From: Thiohalorhabdus sp. Cl-TMA
Lineage (GTDB): Bacteria; Pseudomonadota; Gammaproteobacteria; Thiohalorhabdales; Thiohalorhabdaceae
Length of the DNA stretch: 64,000 nt
Assembly (NCBI RefSeq): GCF_041821045.1
Contig: NZ_JBGUAW010000004.1
Span: 124,001 to 188,000, forward strand
Direction: 5' to 3'
Positions within the stretch are counted from its first letter, which is position 1, and each line of letters begins with the position of its first letter. Positions 37,875 through 47,227 of the stretch are shown piece after piece. The position numbers and the translations under genes are program-made. Under the pieces are notes generated by a model. The model worked only from the letters and a program-made list of their open reading frames with translations, did not search any database and was not told the origin of the DNA.

Positions 37875-39002
37875 TTACTCATTCTCCCGCGCGGCGGAGC
37901 TGCCCGGCCCACAGGCCGGCTGCACCGCCCCTTCCCCGGAATGCGCCATGACCGCATCCAGCTTGGCGGTCACATCCGTCACCTCGATCGCTCCCATCGC
38001 CTCGGCATGCCGCACCCGCTGCCCCCAGGCGGCCTGCTCCACGCTGGTGTCCGCGAACCGGGCCAGGTTCTCGGGATACCGGTTCACCGCCCATTGCTGA
38101 CTGAGATACGGACCGGTCCGGTACGGATTGGAGGTACCGAACAGACCGATCACCGGGATCCCGGCGGCCGTTCCCATGTGCGCCGGACCAGTATCGGGGG
38201 CCACGAGCGCCCGGGAGCGCTCCAGCACGGCCAGCAGCTGCTTAAGCGAGGTGCGGCCCACCAGATTGACGGGCTGATGGGCCATGGCGTCGGCCACGGA
38301 CTGGCCGTAGGCCTGCTCCTGGGGCGACGGTCCGCCGGTGAGCACCACCTGCATGCCGTGCTCCCGGACCGCGTAGTCGGCCACCGCCGCGTACCGTTCC
38401 GGATACCAGTTCCGCCAGTTCCGGGGCCGCACGCTGGAGCAGGGGTTGATGGCCAGCACCGGCGCCGTCCCCGGAAGGTGCTCCGCGGCGAAGGCACGCG
38501 CCTCCTCGGGCACGGGGATCTCCCACCGCAGGTCCCGTTCCCGGATCCCCATTGCCCGCAGGAAATCGAAGAGCCCGTCCAGCACGTGGCGCCGGGGATT
38601 GGGCGCGATGCGGCGGTTGACGAACAGGCCGTGCCCGTTCCTGGAGCGCCCCGGATCGTAGCCGAGCCGGGTATCCGCGCGGACACCCAGCCCGGCCACA
38701 TTGGCCCGCAGCGCCGTCTGCATCTGGAGCAGCAAATCGAAGCGGCGGTCGCTCAAGCGGCTGCGCAGCCTGCGTAGCTCGCGGAGCCCGCCCCCCTTCT
38801 CGTAGGGAACCACCTCCACGCCGGGGAGGTCGCCCACCAGGCCGGCTTCCACCTTGCCCACCACCCACGTCAGGGCCGTTTCGGGCCAGTAATGCTGAAG
38901 GGTGCGGATTACGGGTACCACATGAGTGACATCGCCGATTGCCGAAAGGCGGACGATGCAGAGGCTCCGCGGCGGGGAAGAGACGGTGTGGCTATTGGTC
39001 AT
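37875..39002 (-). CDS. Glycosyltransferase family 9 (heptosyltransferase)
   Basis: A 375-residue GT-B enzyme of the LPS heptosyltransferase family. The N-terminus is LCIVRLSAIGDVTHVVPVIR, the canonical GT9 pattern with RLSxIGD. AINPCSSVRPRNWRNWYPERYA and the ADP-heptose-binding VAPDTGPAHMGTAAGIPVIGLFG are present. It is close to WaaC-type heptosyltransferase I in pattern. It fits with hldE, which makes ADP-heptose, and waaA in the same locus. Confidence 0.92.
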   Translation of the reverse strand: MTNSHTVSSPPRSLCIVRLSAIGDVTHVVPVIRTLQHYWPETALTWVVGKVEAGLVGDLPGVEVVPYEKGGGLRELRRLRSRLSDRRFDLLLQMQTALRANVAGLGVRADTRLGYDPGRSRNGHGLFVNRRIAPNPRRHVLDGLFDFLRAMGIRERDLRWEIPVPEEARAFAAEHLPGTAPVLAINPCSSVRPRNWRNWYPERYAAVADYAVREHGMQVVLTGGPSPQEQAYGQSVADAMAHQPVNLVGRTSLKQLLAVLERSRALVAPDTGPAHMGTAAGIPVIGLFGTSNPYRTGPYLSQQWAVNRYPENLARFADTSVEQAAWGQRVRHAEAMGAIEVTDVTAKLDAVMAHSGEGAVQPACGPGSSAARENE

Positions 39003-39180
39003 GGGCCTGGAGGTAGTCAGGAGATGGACTTTCCATGAAAAGGATCAAGCCTTGGCTGCCCGGAATTATAAAGGCCCTGGCCCCATGGGGCATCCTCGAA
39101 TGTAGGGGAAATCCCTTGCGGCTCCTTTCGGATTCCGGGAAAATCCGGTGCTTCGCCTTACGTTATCGGAGAGAAGACCC

Positions 39181-39789
39181 TTGCAGGAGAGTCCCGAGCG
39201 CATTCTGATTACCGGCCACCCCAGGTCGGGGACCAAGTTCACCGCCAAGATGCTGAAGCGGATGGGGTATCCCACCAGCTACGAAGGACACAGCCTGGGC
39301 CGCAAGACCCGCTTCGTTTCCTCCTGGAAGCACGCCATGCCTGGGGTCTTCGAATACCGGTACTTCCGCAAGATGAAGCTGGACCAGGATTTCGCGAAGG
39401 TCATCCATCAGGTCCGCCATCCGCTGAAGGTCATCGCCTCCTCCACCACGCTCTTCGATCTGACCATCGATCACATCAAGAAGCACGTGGATATTCCCGA
39501 GGAGACCGTGCACAAGAATCAGCCCCTGAAGCTGTGCATGCGGTCGTGGATCGGCTGGAACAAGCTGATCGAGGAAAAAGCGGACTGGCGATACCAGCTC
39601 GAGGAGCTGCGCGACATCTTCCCGGAGTTCTGCCGGCAGATCGGCATCCCCGAGCAGCCCATACCCAACATGGGCAAGCGCAACACCCGCCGGCACGGGG
39701 ATTTCACCTGGGACGACCTCTACCGGGAAGACGAGGCCCTGGCCCAGGAGATCCGGGAGATGGCCCAGCGATACGGCTACGAGGACTGA
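39181..39789 (+). CDS. Sulfotransferase-like protein
   Basis: A 202-residue protein with ILITGHPRSGTKFTAKMLKR as the phosphosulfate loop and VIHQVRHPLKVIASSTT as the second PAPS region. It is divergent from the other six and short. TTG 39181 is the best start, seven bases after GGAGAG; GTG 39148 is a weaker alternative. Its end overlaps the convergent waaA end by 13 bases. Confidence 0.75.
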   Translation: MQESPERILITGHPRSGTKFTAKMLKRMGYPTSYEGHSLGRKTRFVSSWKHAMPGVFEYRYFRKMKLDQDFAKVIHQVRHPLKVIASSTTLFDLTIDHIKKHVDIPEETVHKNQPLKLCMRSWIGWNKLIEEKADWRYQLEELRDIFPEFCRQIGIPEQPIPNMGKRNTRRHGDFTWDDLYREDEALAQEIREMAQRYGYED

Positions 39790-41027
39790 CCGATCGTCTC
39801 CCGGGAGCCCGTGACCGCCGCCACGTAATCGGCCAGGACGCCGGAATTGGCCGTTACCGTCGCCCGGGCGGCCCCACCGATCCGCTCCCGGGCCTCCGGG
39901 CTGGCAAGCAGCCTGTCCAGAGCGACCTCCAGCTCGGCCTCGTCGGCCACCTGAACCGCACCCCCCCCCTCGAGCAGCAGCCGGGTCTCCTCGGCGAAAT
40001 TCTCCATATACGGTCCCACGACCACCAACTTGCCCAGCGCCGCGGGCTCCAGGAGATTGTGCCCGCCCTTCGGCACCAGAGAGCCGCCCAGGAACACCAG
40101 ATCCGCATGCGCCATGAAACCGGTGAGCTCACCGAGCGTATCGGCCAGATAGACCTCGGTATCGCGGGCAACCGGTTCGCCCCGACTGCGCACCGCCACC
40201 TTTTCCGTCACCTCCGCGAGCTCCCGCAGAATCGCCTCCCGGCGTTCCGGGTGGCGGGGGGCGATAACCAGCAGCCGCTCCGCATCCCCGACCCGCTTCC
40301 ATAGCCGGGAAAGCATCGCTTCCTCGCCCTCCCGGGTGGACCCGGCCAGCACATAGGGCCGTTCCAGCAGGCGATCCACCTCGGCCTCCCGCTGCAGATC
40401 CGCCATCTGGGCGAATTTAAGGTTCCCCAGCACCCGGATCCGCTGGTCCGGCATCCCCAGCCCCCGGAACCGCTCGGCGTCCTCCTCCGAACGGGCCAGG
40501 CATTCCGCAACGGACCGGAGCGCCGTACGGTAGGCCCGACGAAGCCAGGCGGGCGCCTCCATGGTCCGCGGGGAAAGGCGTCCGTTCACGATCGTCAGGG
40601 GGATTCCGCGCCGCTCGCAGGCGGCGAACAGGTTCGGCCAGAGCTCCGTCTCCACCACCAAAGCCTGGCGGGGGCAGGCCTGATCCAGAAAGCGCCGAAC
40701 ACCGCCGGGGAGGTCCAGGGGCAGATAGGCATGGACCACGCCCTCCGGGAACGCCTTCTCGGCCGCATCCGCGCCGGTGGGCGTGGCCGTGGAGACCAGG
40801 AGGCTTGCCGTTCCTTCCGCCAGTGCCCGTACCAGGGGCGCCGCCGCCCGCACCTCCCCCACGGAAGCGCAATGCAGCCAGTAATCGAAGGGCCCCTCGG
40901 GTGCATCCCGGCCAAGGCGCTGCCGAAAATACCGGCCACCGCCGTCCCGGTTCGCCCGCCACAGGGTATAACCGACCGCCGGCAGCGCCGCCAGCCGTAC
41001 CAATACATTGTAAGCGCTTACTTTCAT
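39777..41027 (-). CDS. waaA: 3-deoxy-D-manno-octulosonic acid transferase
   Basis: A 416-residue inner-membrane-anchored GT30 enzyme that adds Kdo to lipid A precursor, starting the LPS core. Features are the N-terminal anchor, WLHCASVGEVRAAAPLV, VVETELWPNLFAACERRGI, NGRLSPRTM, LVIAPRHPERREAI and VFLGGSLVPKGGHNLLEPAALG. ATG 41027 begins with a membrane segment as expected. It marks the right end of the glycan locus. Confidence 0.95.
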   Translation of the reverse strand: MKVSAYNVLVRLAALPAVGYTLWRANRDGGGRYFRQRLGRDAPEGPFDYWLHCASVGEVRAAAPLVRALAEGTASLLVSTATPTGADAAEKAFPEGVVHAYLPLDLPGGVRRFLDQACPRQALVVETELWPNLFAACERRGIPLTIVNGRLSPRTMEAPAWLRRAYRTALRSVAECLARSEEDAERFRGLGMPDQRIRVLGNLKFAQMADLQREAEVDRLLERPYVLAGSTREGEEAMLSRLWKRVGDAERLLVIAPRHPERREAILRELAEVTEKVAVRSRGEPVARDTEVYLADTLGELTGFMAHADLVFLGGSLVPKGGHNLLEPAALGKLVVVGPYMENFAEETRLLLEGGGAVQVADEAELEVALDRLLASPEARERIGGAARATVTANSGVLADYVAAVTGSRETIGQSS

Positions 41028-41341
41028 TAAAAAGGATGCTTTCCCGGACCGAGGACCGACAATCCTGCCAGATCGGTGGCCACTTGTCCCCATCATTTGC
41101 GACGCAATTGACTGGCCGGAGCGCCTCGACCGGTCCGGACAAAACCATAGCCAAAGGAGTGAAAATCAGGCGGGTTACGCGGTGCGTTCAAACGGGAAGC
41201 GACACGGCGGAAGGCTTAGGACAAAGGCTAGTCATGGAATGAATGAGAAAAACTTGTTTGCGAGCCGGTTCCCATCCTACCAGTCCTGGCGGAGGGAAAA
41301 GCGGGCTAATCGTGAAATCCACCCACGGACCAGCCAACAGA

Positions 41342-41369
41342 AAAGGCCGGCCCCGCAGGGCCGGCCTTT
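41342..41369 (-). terminator. Intrinsic terminator of the porin gene
   Basis: A perfect 12-bp stem (AAAGGCCGGCCC / GGGCCGGCCTTT) with loop CGCA, followed on the minus strand by TTTTCT. It lies 27 bases past the porin stop codon. Confidence 0.9.
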
Positions 41370-41395
41370 CTCATTCCAACGCTTACTAAGCGGAC

Positions 41396-42526
41396 TTAGA
41401 AGCTGGTCTGGAACATGGCCCAGATAGCACCATCATAATCACCGTCGTCGGCGTTGTACTGGGCACCCTTGATGCGGTGGAAATCACCTGCAGAGTTTCC
41501 GCCACCGTAGTCCGAATCCTTGGTGTCGCCGCCTGCCATGGCGTAGAACAGCTGGATCCGGGCCTCGTGATGCACTTCCGGATTCAGGAAGAAGTTGGCG
41601 CCGATCCAGGTTTCGCTCACGGTGGAGGAGCTTCCGGAAGCGGGGTCATGCTCGGAGTTATAGTGCCGGACCACACCCTCGACCATCGGGGTGAACTCAT
41701 AACCGGCATGGGCAAACCACACAGTCTGGTCGCGGCTGTCCACGTTATCCACGTTAGAGGCATCCAAGTACTCGGCCTTCAGGGTCAAGCCGGGCATCGG
41801 CATGGACTTCACGCCGATGTCGAAGACGCTGTAGTCCTCGGCATTATTAACCGTATCGGTAGCTGCGCTCATCCCATAGGAGATCTCAGCATACAGCAGC
41901 TTGCCCATGCTGTAGTCCAGGCGACCACCATAGGAATTAGTCTCGCCGAAGTTGCCCGCATCGTTTACGGACCGGTCTTCATCCACAGCCCCACTACGGG
42001 TGGCCGGATTCCCGATAAAGGCGGCGTAACCGACCCCCGAAGCATTACCGAAAACATAAGCGCCATTGGTACGCTCAAGGACATAGTCCTTCTCCATACC
42101 GCGCTTGATGATGTCCAGTTTCTTGCCGGAGGTATTGAAGTCCATGCCGATGGGGGTCTTGCGCATACCCACCTGGACATTGGCGGGACCGAAGTCGTAG
42201 CCCACCACTGCGTCCTTGATGATGTTGGGCAGCTGATTGGTGTTCGAAATCGAGTCCCCAGGCGAAATATTATCGTTATCAACACCGGTAGAATTGAAAT
42301 CTACCTGCAGCTTAGAAAAGGCCCCGGAATCGAACTTGGCCTTGTAGCCGATACGGATGCGATCAGCACCGAACTGCAGGCCCCCACCATCACCCTGGGC
42401 GTCGGCACCTCCAGTGTTGGCGGTAATCTGATTGAAGCCGAACCAGTTCACTTCGGCTTCGGCCTGGGCGCCGGCGGGGACAGCCACCAGACCGGCAATT
42501 GCGGCAGCAACAAGCTTGTTGCGCAT
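41396..42526 (-). CDS. Outer-membrane porin
   Basis: A 376-residue protein with a signal peptide (LVAAAIAGLVAVPAGAQAEAE) and alternating beta strands, ending in WAMFQTSF with the C-terminal Phe recognised by the BAM complex. The pattern (GADRIRIGYKAKFD, DFNSTG, ATDTVNNAEDYSVFDIGVKSMP) suggests a phosphate-selective OprO/P-like or generic porin fold, but the substrate cannot be told. The mature part is acidic. GGGAGGAAG precedes ATG 42526. It has its own terminator. Confidence 0.85.
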   Translation of the reverse strand: MRNKLVAAAIAGLVAVPAGAQAEAEVNWFGFNQITANTGGADAQGDGGGLQFGADRIRIGYKAKFDSGAFSKLQVDFNSTGVDNDNISPGDSISNTNQLPNIIKDAVVGYDFGPANVQVGMRKTPIGMDFNTSGKKLDIIKRGMEKDYVLERTNGAYVFGNASGVGYAAFIGNPATRSGAVDEDRSVNDAGNFGETNSYGGRLDYSMGKLLYAEISYGMSAATDTVNNAEDYSVFDIGVKSMPMPGLTLKAEYLDASNVDNVDSRDQTVWFAHAGYEFTPMVEGVVRHYNSEHDPASGSSSTVSETWIGANFFLNPEVHHEARIQLFYAMAGGDTKDSDYGGGNSAGDFHRIKGAQYNADDGDYDGAIWAMFQTSF

Positions 42527-42760
42527 GTTCTTCCTCCCTCTAGAGGTCTTGGGCAATGCGAATAAGGAGTTTGTAGCACAGCCCTGACACCCACGCAACA
42601 CCACCGGACTGCGTTTTTCACGTGTCCAAGGGCCTTTTCCCGCCGAGTGTTTCATTTTTACAACGCTACCATTTTTGTATCCCCGGATTGCGCGCAGGCT
42701 ATCGAGATTTGTCAAAAGGGGGATAAACTGCCGCTCCGGGCTGCCGGATGGGAGGAGAAC

Positions 42761-43843
42761 ATGCGAATATTTCAAGCTTGCGCGGGAATCGCCCTTGCCG
42801 CCTGTCTCCAAATAGCGACGCCTTCCCTATTTGCCGGGGAGGAAAGCCGACCGGGGGATCATCCGCCGGTCCGAGTGGACATTCAGCCCCCGGCCGTCCA
42901 GGAGGCCCTGGAAGCCAGAAAACCGGATGCCGTGCTGACGCCCAGGGATACATTGCGGGAGGTGGCCCCGGACGTGTACCTCACCCACGGGGTGATCGGG
43001 ACCGTCGACGAATTCAACCGGGGCTTCAACGGCAATGCGGGCTTCGTGGTGACCCGGGAAGGGGTGGTGGTCATCGATTCCCTCGGTAGTCCCCGCCTGG
43101 GCCGGCGGTGGATCGATACCATCCGGTCGGTAACGGACAAGCCCATCCGATACCTCATCCTCACCCACAACCACCCGGACCACTCCTACGGCGCCGTCGC
43201 CTTCCGGAGAAAGACGGAGGCCAAGATCATCGCCCACCCCGGCACCCGGCACTACCTCAATTCCAGCCAGTTCGAGGCTAGCGTGGCCTATCGGAAGGAG
43301 CTCCTGGGATCGGACTTCGAGGGCTTCAAGGGTGTCCATGCGGACAGGGTCGTGGAGCCCGCCTTCGGGGGCCCCCTGGAGCTACAGCTCGGCGGAGAGG
43401 TGTTTCACGTCTACAACGTGGGTGGCCACCACAGCTTCGGCGACCTGCTGGTCCACATGCCGAAACGGGGCATCACATGGGCCGGCGACCTGTACTTTCA
43501 GAACCGCACCACCTACATGCTGGACGGCGACCTGGACGATTACTTCAAGGCGCACGACCTTGCCCGGGAGCTGGGTACCAGGCTGCTGATCCCCGGGCAC
43601 GGAGTGGCCCAGGAGGGACCCCCCTTCCCCATGCGCCGCAGGACGGTTTCCTATGTAACCCGGCTGCGGAACATGATGCGGGAGGCGGTGCGGAACATGT
43701 CTCCCCTGTCCAGGGCCGTGGACAAGGCCGATGAGGCCTTCCCGGAATGGGAGGAAACGGCCCTGTTCGAGGAGAACCACCGCAAGAACGCCAACTTCGT
43801 CTACACGGAGATGGAAAAGAAGATTCTGTTCGGGGAGGACTGA
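42761..43843 (+). CDS. Secreted metallo-beta-lactamase-fold hydrolase
   Basis: A 360-residue zinc-dependent hydrolase with a signal peptide (GIALAACLQIATPSLFAGEE). The metal motif is YLILTHNHPDHSYGAVAF, followed by VGGHHSFGDLLV, GITWAGDLYFQN and LLIPGHG. The overall form is like the quinoprotein relay-system hydrolases and similar periplasmic MBL proteins. Substrate unknown. GGAGGAG precedes ATG 42761. Divergent from the porin. Confidence 0.82.
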   Translation: MRIFQACAGIALAACLQIATPSLFAGEESRPGDHPPVRVDIQPPAVQEALEARKPDAVLTPRDTLREVAPDVYLTHGVIGTVDEFNRGFNGNAGFVVTREGVVVIDSLGSPRLGRRWIDTIRSVTDKPIRYLILTHNHPDHSYGAVAFRRKTEAKIIAHPGTRHYLNSSQFEASVAYRKELLGSDFEGFKGVHADRVVEPAFGGPLELQLGGEVFHVYNVGGHHSFGDLLVHMPKRGITWAGDLYFQNRTTYMLDGDLDDYFKAHDLARELGTRLLIPGHGVAQEGPPFPMRRRTVSYVTRLRNMMREAVRNMSPLSRAVDKADEAFPEWEETALFEENHRKNANFVYTEMEKKILFGED

Positions 43844-43847
43844 AGGC

Positions 43848-45554
43848 TCAGCCGCCCCCGTCGGCCGCGGCCCCCTCCTGCCGCTTCTCCCGGTGGGCGC
43901 GCACCATGGAGACCCCTTCCAGCACCACCCAGAGGGCGAGCAGCAGGATGATGCCGCCCACGATGGTCAGCGCCCAATTGCCCTTGGCGATGTAATCGGC
44001 GAGGTTATAGACCATGGCCGTCACCGTGGCCACCAGCACCAGCACCATGGGAACCACGGTGTAGACCACCGGCCGCCGCATATGGAAGAGGTAGGCGGAA
44101 ACCGCCAGAAGCGTGAGCGCCGCCAGGATCTGGTTGGTGGTGCCGAACAGCGCCCACAGGTGGAGGCCCGCCGGTTTGCCGTCCACCTTGAAGAAGGCGA
44201 AGAAACCGATGGCCGCCACGGCGAACAGGGTGGCCACCCAGCGGTTCTCCAGGGCGCGAAGCCCAAAGGTGGCGCCGATCTCGTTGAGGTTGTAGCGCAA
44301 CAACCGGGTCCCGGAGTCCACGGAGGTGAGGGCGTAGGCCACTACCACCACGGAGACGAAGGCCTCGGCCAGCTTCTGGGGCACACCCCAGGAGTGGATG
44401 AACAGTCCGGTGCCGTGGATGAAAGCGCCCAGCTTGGCCGCGAGGCCGGAGCCCGCCTCCCAGGTGGCGTAGTGGTCCGCCCACGCGGCGTAGCTGGAGA
44501 ATCCGGCGGTTGTGGCCAGCACCGCGATCAAGGCCAGCAGGCTCTCGCCGATCATGCCCCCGTAGCCCACCAGCCGGGCATCCGGCTCCTTGTCCAGCTG
44601 CCGGGCGGTGGTGCCGCTGGCCACCACGCCGTGGAAGCCGCTGATGGCGCCGCAGGCGATGATGATGAACAGGAAAGGCAGCATGGCCGGCGCGCCCTCG
44701 GGACTCGGGTTGAAGGCCGGGGCGGCGAACTCCGGATTGAGCAGGAACAGACCCGCCAGAATGGCGGCCAGGGCCAGGTACAGCAGCAGGGAGTTCAGGA
44801 AATCCCGGGGCTGCAGCAGCAGCCACACCGGGAGCAGCGAGGCCACCAGCGCATAGGCGAGCAGCGCCCACCGCCACAGGGAAGCGTCCACCCCGATGAC
44901 CGGGAACTGCAGCCCGCCGAACGTGAGTGCCAGCACGCCGAGGAAAGCCGCGGCCGTCAGCGGACCCAGCCGCCAGCCGCGCCGGTAGTGGAGGAAGCCC
45001 ACCACCATGGCCAGCGCCATCAGCGAGAAGGTGGGCATCACCGCCTCGGGATGCTGCACCACCGTCTCCGGGCCACTGGCGGGGGAGGCGAACAGGGAGC
45101 CCACCACCAGCACGAACACCCCCATGGCCAGGGCCACCAGGAAGAAGATGATGAGCAGGAACAGCACCTTGGCCCGCGGGGTGATCACCCGCTCGGCGAT
45201 CCGGCCCACGGAATGGCCATTGTTGCGGACGGACAGGGAGAGGGCGGAGAAATCGTGTACCGCCCCGATCAGCAGCGCCCCCAGCACCACCCACAGCAGG
45301 GCCGGAACCCAGCCCCAGATCACCGCGATGGCGGGCCCGAGCATGGGCGCCAGGCCGGCCACGGAGGCGTAGTGGTGACCGAACAGGACGTACTTGTTGG
45401 TGGGAACGAAATCCAGCTCGTCGCGGTGGGCGTGCGCGGGAGTAACCGCCCCGGGATCAAGCCGCCAGACCCGCTCCGCCAGAAAGCGGCTGTAGTAGCG
45501 GTAGAAGACCAGATAGAAGGCTATGGCTATGGCGGCGACTGCTGCTGGACTCAT
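43848..45554 (-). CDS. cstA: CstA-family carbon starvation/peptide-pyruvate transporter
   Basis: A 568-residue membrane protein with around 15 hydrophobic helices. Signatures are YVLFGHHYASVAGLAPMLGP, LLIGAVHDFSALSLSVRNNG and GAISGFHGVVASGTTARQLD. The family imports pyruvate or peptides during carbon limitation. Its C-terminus is short compared with E. coli CstA (701 aa). It faces the upstream MBL hydrolase convergently, five bases apart. Confidence 0.9.
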   Translation of the reverse strand: MSPAAVAAIAIAFYLVFYRYYSRFLAERVWRLDPGAVTPAHAHRDELDFVPTNKYVLFGHHYASVAGLAPMLGPAIAVIWGWVPALLWVVLGALLIGAVHDFSALSLSVRNNGHSVGRIAERVITPRAKVLFLLIIFFLVALAMGVFVLVVGSLFASPASGPETVVQHPEAVMPTFSLMALAMVVGFLHYRRGWRLGPLTAAAFLGVLALTFGGLQFPVIGVDASLWRWALLAYALVASLLPVWLLLQPRDFLNSLLLYLALAAILAGLFLLNPEFAAPAFNPSPEGAPAMLPFLFIIIACGAISGFHGVVASGTTARQLDKEPDARLVGYGGMIGESLLALIAVLATTAGFSSYAAWADHYATWEAGSGLAAKLGAFIHGTGLFIHSWGVPQKLAEAFVSVVVVAYALTSVDSGTRLLRYNLNEIGATFGLRALENRWVATLFAVAAIGFFAFFKVDGKPAGLHLWALFGTTNQILAALTLLAVSAYLFHMRRPVVYTVVPMVLVLVATVTAMVYNLADYIAKGNWALTIVGGIILLLALWVVLEGVSMVRAHREKRQEGAAADGGG

Positions 45555-45645
45555 CCCCGGATCCCCGTCGGCTTGGCTTTGAAATATCCCGGGGAATCTA
45601 GCATAAAGGGATGCCTGCCCTAAGGCAGGCCCGCCCGGAACCGTC

Positions 45646-45674
45646 TTGACCCATCAACAGCCCCTCCTTATACT
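45646..45674 (+). promoter_or_regulatory. Sigma-70 promoter of tRNA-Gln
   Basis: TTGACC (45646-45651) and TATACT (45669-45674) are separated by exactly 17 bases and lie 13 bases before the tRNA. This is a near-consensus promoter and the best in the window. Confidence 0.85.
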
Positions 45675-45687
45675 TGTCGGTCTCGCT

Positions 45688-45761
45688 TGGGGGATCGTCT
45701 AGTGGTAGGACAGCGGATTCTGGTTCCGTTAACCCAGGTTCGAATCCTGGTCCCCCAGCCA
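45688..45761 (+). tRNA. tRNA-Gln (anticodon CTG)
   Basis: A 74-base cloverleaf. The acceptor stem TGGGGGA pairs with TCCCCCA; CCA is encoded at the end. The anticodon arm GCGGA-TTCTGGT-TCCGT places CTG in the loop, and GGTTCGAATCC is the T-arm. Reads CAG glutamine codons. Confidence 0.95.
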
Positions 45762-45797
45762 TAGACGGGCCTGATCCACCCTTTTGGGAAATCAGGC

Positions 45798-45836
45798 AAA
45801 AAACCCCGCCCGGGTATCCACCGGGCGGGGTTTTTT
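45798..45836 (+). terminator. Strong intrinsic terminator of tRNA-Gln
   Basis: A 16-base stem, ACCCCGCCCGG with its flanking A-run, and the complement CCGGGCGGGGTTTTTT around a seven-base loop, ending in six T residues. It is symmetrical and may also work on the minus strand. Confidence 0.92.
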
Positions 45837-46169
45837 GCGTCGTCCCGAGCAATTCCCGTCGCTGGACACCACCGGCCACCGCATACCTTCCCGTCCACTC
45901 CCCCTCCGCCCTGCCTCGTGCATCTCCTGCGGTTCCCGGCGAACGATTCCAAACGCCCCCCTGTCGGGACCATGAACTGGCACCGAAAGGGGCAGCTTCG
46001 CTGCGAGCTCCGGATCCGATTTTTCCGGACCATATACCGCATTTGGGTGAGTCTTTCCGTTTCAGCTTGCTGTAAAAGGACAACTGAAAAGGGAGGGAAA
46101 ACACGTTCGCACCGGGACACCGGGAATCGACGACCTGCGGCCATCGGGCGCTACATCTGGAGAAAGGGC
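45837..46169. other. Gene-free leader region before the outer-membrane protein
   Basis: About 330 bases after the tRNA terminator. No gene, repeat or clear promoter was identified; it should carry the promoter for the plus-strand gene at 46170. Confidence 0.4.
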
Positions 46170-47102
46170 ATGGAAATGGGACCCATCGGACGCTTGAAGG
46201 CGGTCACCAAAGTGCTGGCGGGAGTGGCGGTATTGCTGGCCTCGGATTCCGCGCTCGCGGGGGGATACCTGGGGGTGGGCGCCTGGGACAGCCAGTTCTT
46301 GGGGGAGGAGCACGACCGGAAATACGAATCGGATACCAACCGCATAAAATCCCTGCGTTTCGGTTGGCAAAGCAGAGACCTCGCTGGAATCTTCGGGGAT
46401 GTGAATTTCGACGACCGGAACCGGGTCCGGGATCTGGCCGTGGGCCTGGTCTTTGATGACTACACCGTCCATGTGGAGCGGGGGGAGGTCTCCGGGGATA
46501 TCGTTTCCACCAACGGATCAGGGGGCACCAAGATCGGCGAATTCGAGAGCCCGTACCTGGGCATCAATCTCGTATCCAAAGTCAGCACTGACGGTGCGTT
46601 TTACTTGGGCGTCGGCTATCAACAATTCGCCATGCCGATCCTTTTCGAATACGGAACCGGGGGGGATTTCAATGACCACATCCAGGACGACAACGTAAAA
46701 TTCCAGCATCTCGGACTCGGTGTGTATTACGACCCGATCCGGGACTACCTTATGAGTGACCGAACGGACGACGTGAATACCTGGTACTTTTCGACCAATG
46801 GGGTTTGGGGAATCTCCAAAGCAGTCACTAGTGACGCTCCGGAAATGCAACAGCACGGGGTCGATGGCCAGGAGTACTACCTTTTCGGGCAGTCCGGCTC
46901 CTACGAGCTGGGCTGGTTTTTCGGTAGCCGCGGGGAGCATTGGGGAATTACGGCCAATATCGGCTACCACCTGCGTGCAATAACCATGGTCGATTTTTCC
47001 CGGTTCCCGGATTTTCCCGAACCGGAGGAAGGCGAGATCCTCCCGCCGGAAGCGCAGTTCATCCTGCACGGCCCGCGGGCGGGGATCCGGGCCGTTTTCT
47101 AG
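46170..47102 (+). CDS. Putative outer-membrane beta-barrel protein, unknown function
   Basis: A 310-residue secreted protein. A signal peptide (AGVAVLLASDSALAG) is followed by YLGVGAWDSQFLGEE and alternating strands such as VRDLAVGLVFDDYTVHVERG, YLGINLVSK and LGVGYQQFAMP, ending GPRAGIRAVF with a terminal Phe. These are hallmarks of an outer-membrane barrel of about 12 strands. The family was not recognised. GAGAAAGGG lies before ATG 46170. Confidence 0.65.
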   Translation: MEMGPIGRLKAVTKVLAGVAVLLASDSALAGGYLGVGAWDSQFLGEEHDRKYESDTNRIKSLRFGWQSRDLAGIFGDVNFDDRNRVRDLAVGLVFDDYTVHVERGEVSGDIVSTNGSGGTKIGEFESPYLGINLVSKVSTDGAFYLGVGYQQFAMPILFEYGTGGDFNDHIQDDNVKFQHLGLGVYYDPIRDYLMSDRTDDVNTWYFSTNGVWGISKAVTSDAPEMQQHGVDGQEYYLFGQSGSYELGWFFGSRGEHWGITANIGYHLRAITMVDFSRFPDFPEPEEGEILPPEAQFILHGPRAGIRAVF

Positions 47103-47156
47103 GCCGGTACCCGTTCCGCTCCCGGTGCGAGAGATCGCGAGCGCTCCGAACGAAAA

Positions 47157-47181
47157 CGGCCCCATGCCGGACATGGGGCCG
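47157..47181. terminator. Bidirectional terminator between outer-membrane protein and protease genes
   Basis: A ten-base perfect stem CGGCCCCATG / CATGGGGCCG with a five-base loop. On the minus strand it is followed by TTTTCG. It lies between the two convergent genes. Confidence 0.75.
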
Positions 47182-47227
47182 AAAGAAAGGCTCAGGTCTC
47201 CGGGCCTACTCGAGGCCCGGGACGCCC

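Noticed and set aside
43731-45623. A ~630-codon plus-strand open frame opposite cstA
   Set aside because: Same GC-driven shadow pattern; cstA on the minus strand has clear conserved motifs.
45611-45630. Hairpin GCCTGCC/GGCAGGC upstream of tRNA-Gln as a terminator or riboswitch
   Set aside because: Seven-base stem without a T-run on either strand and no known aptamer features.
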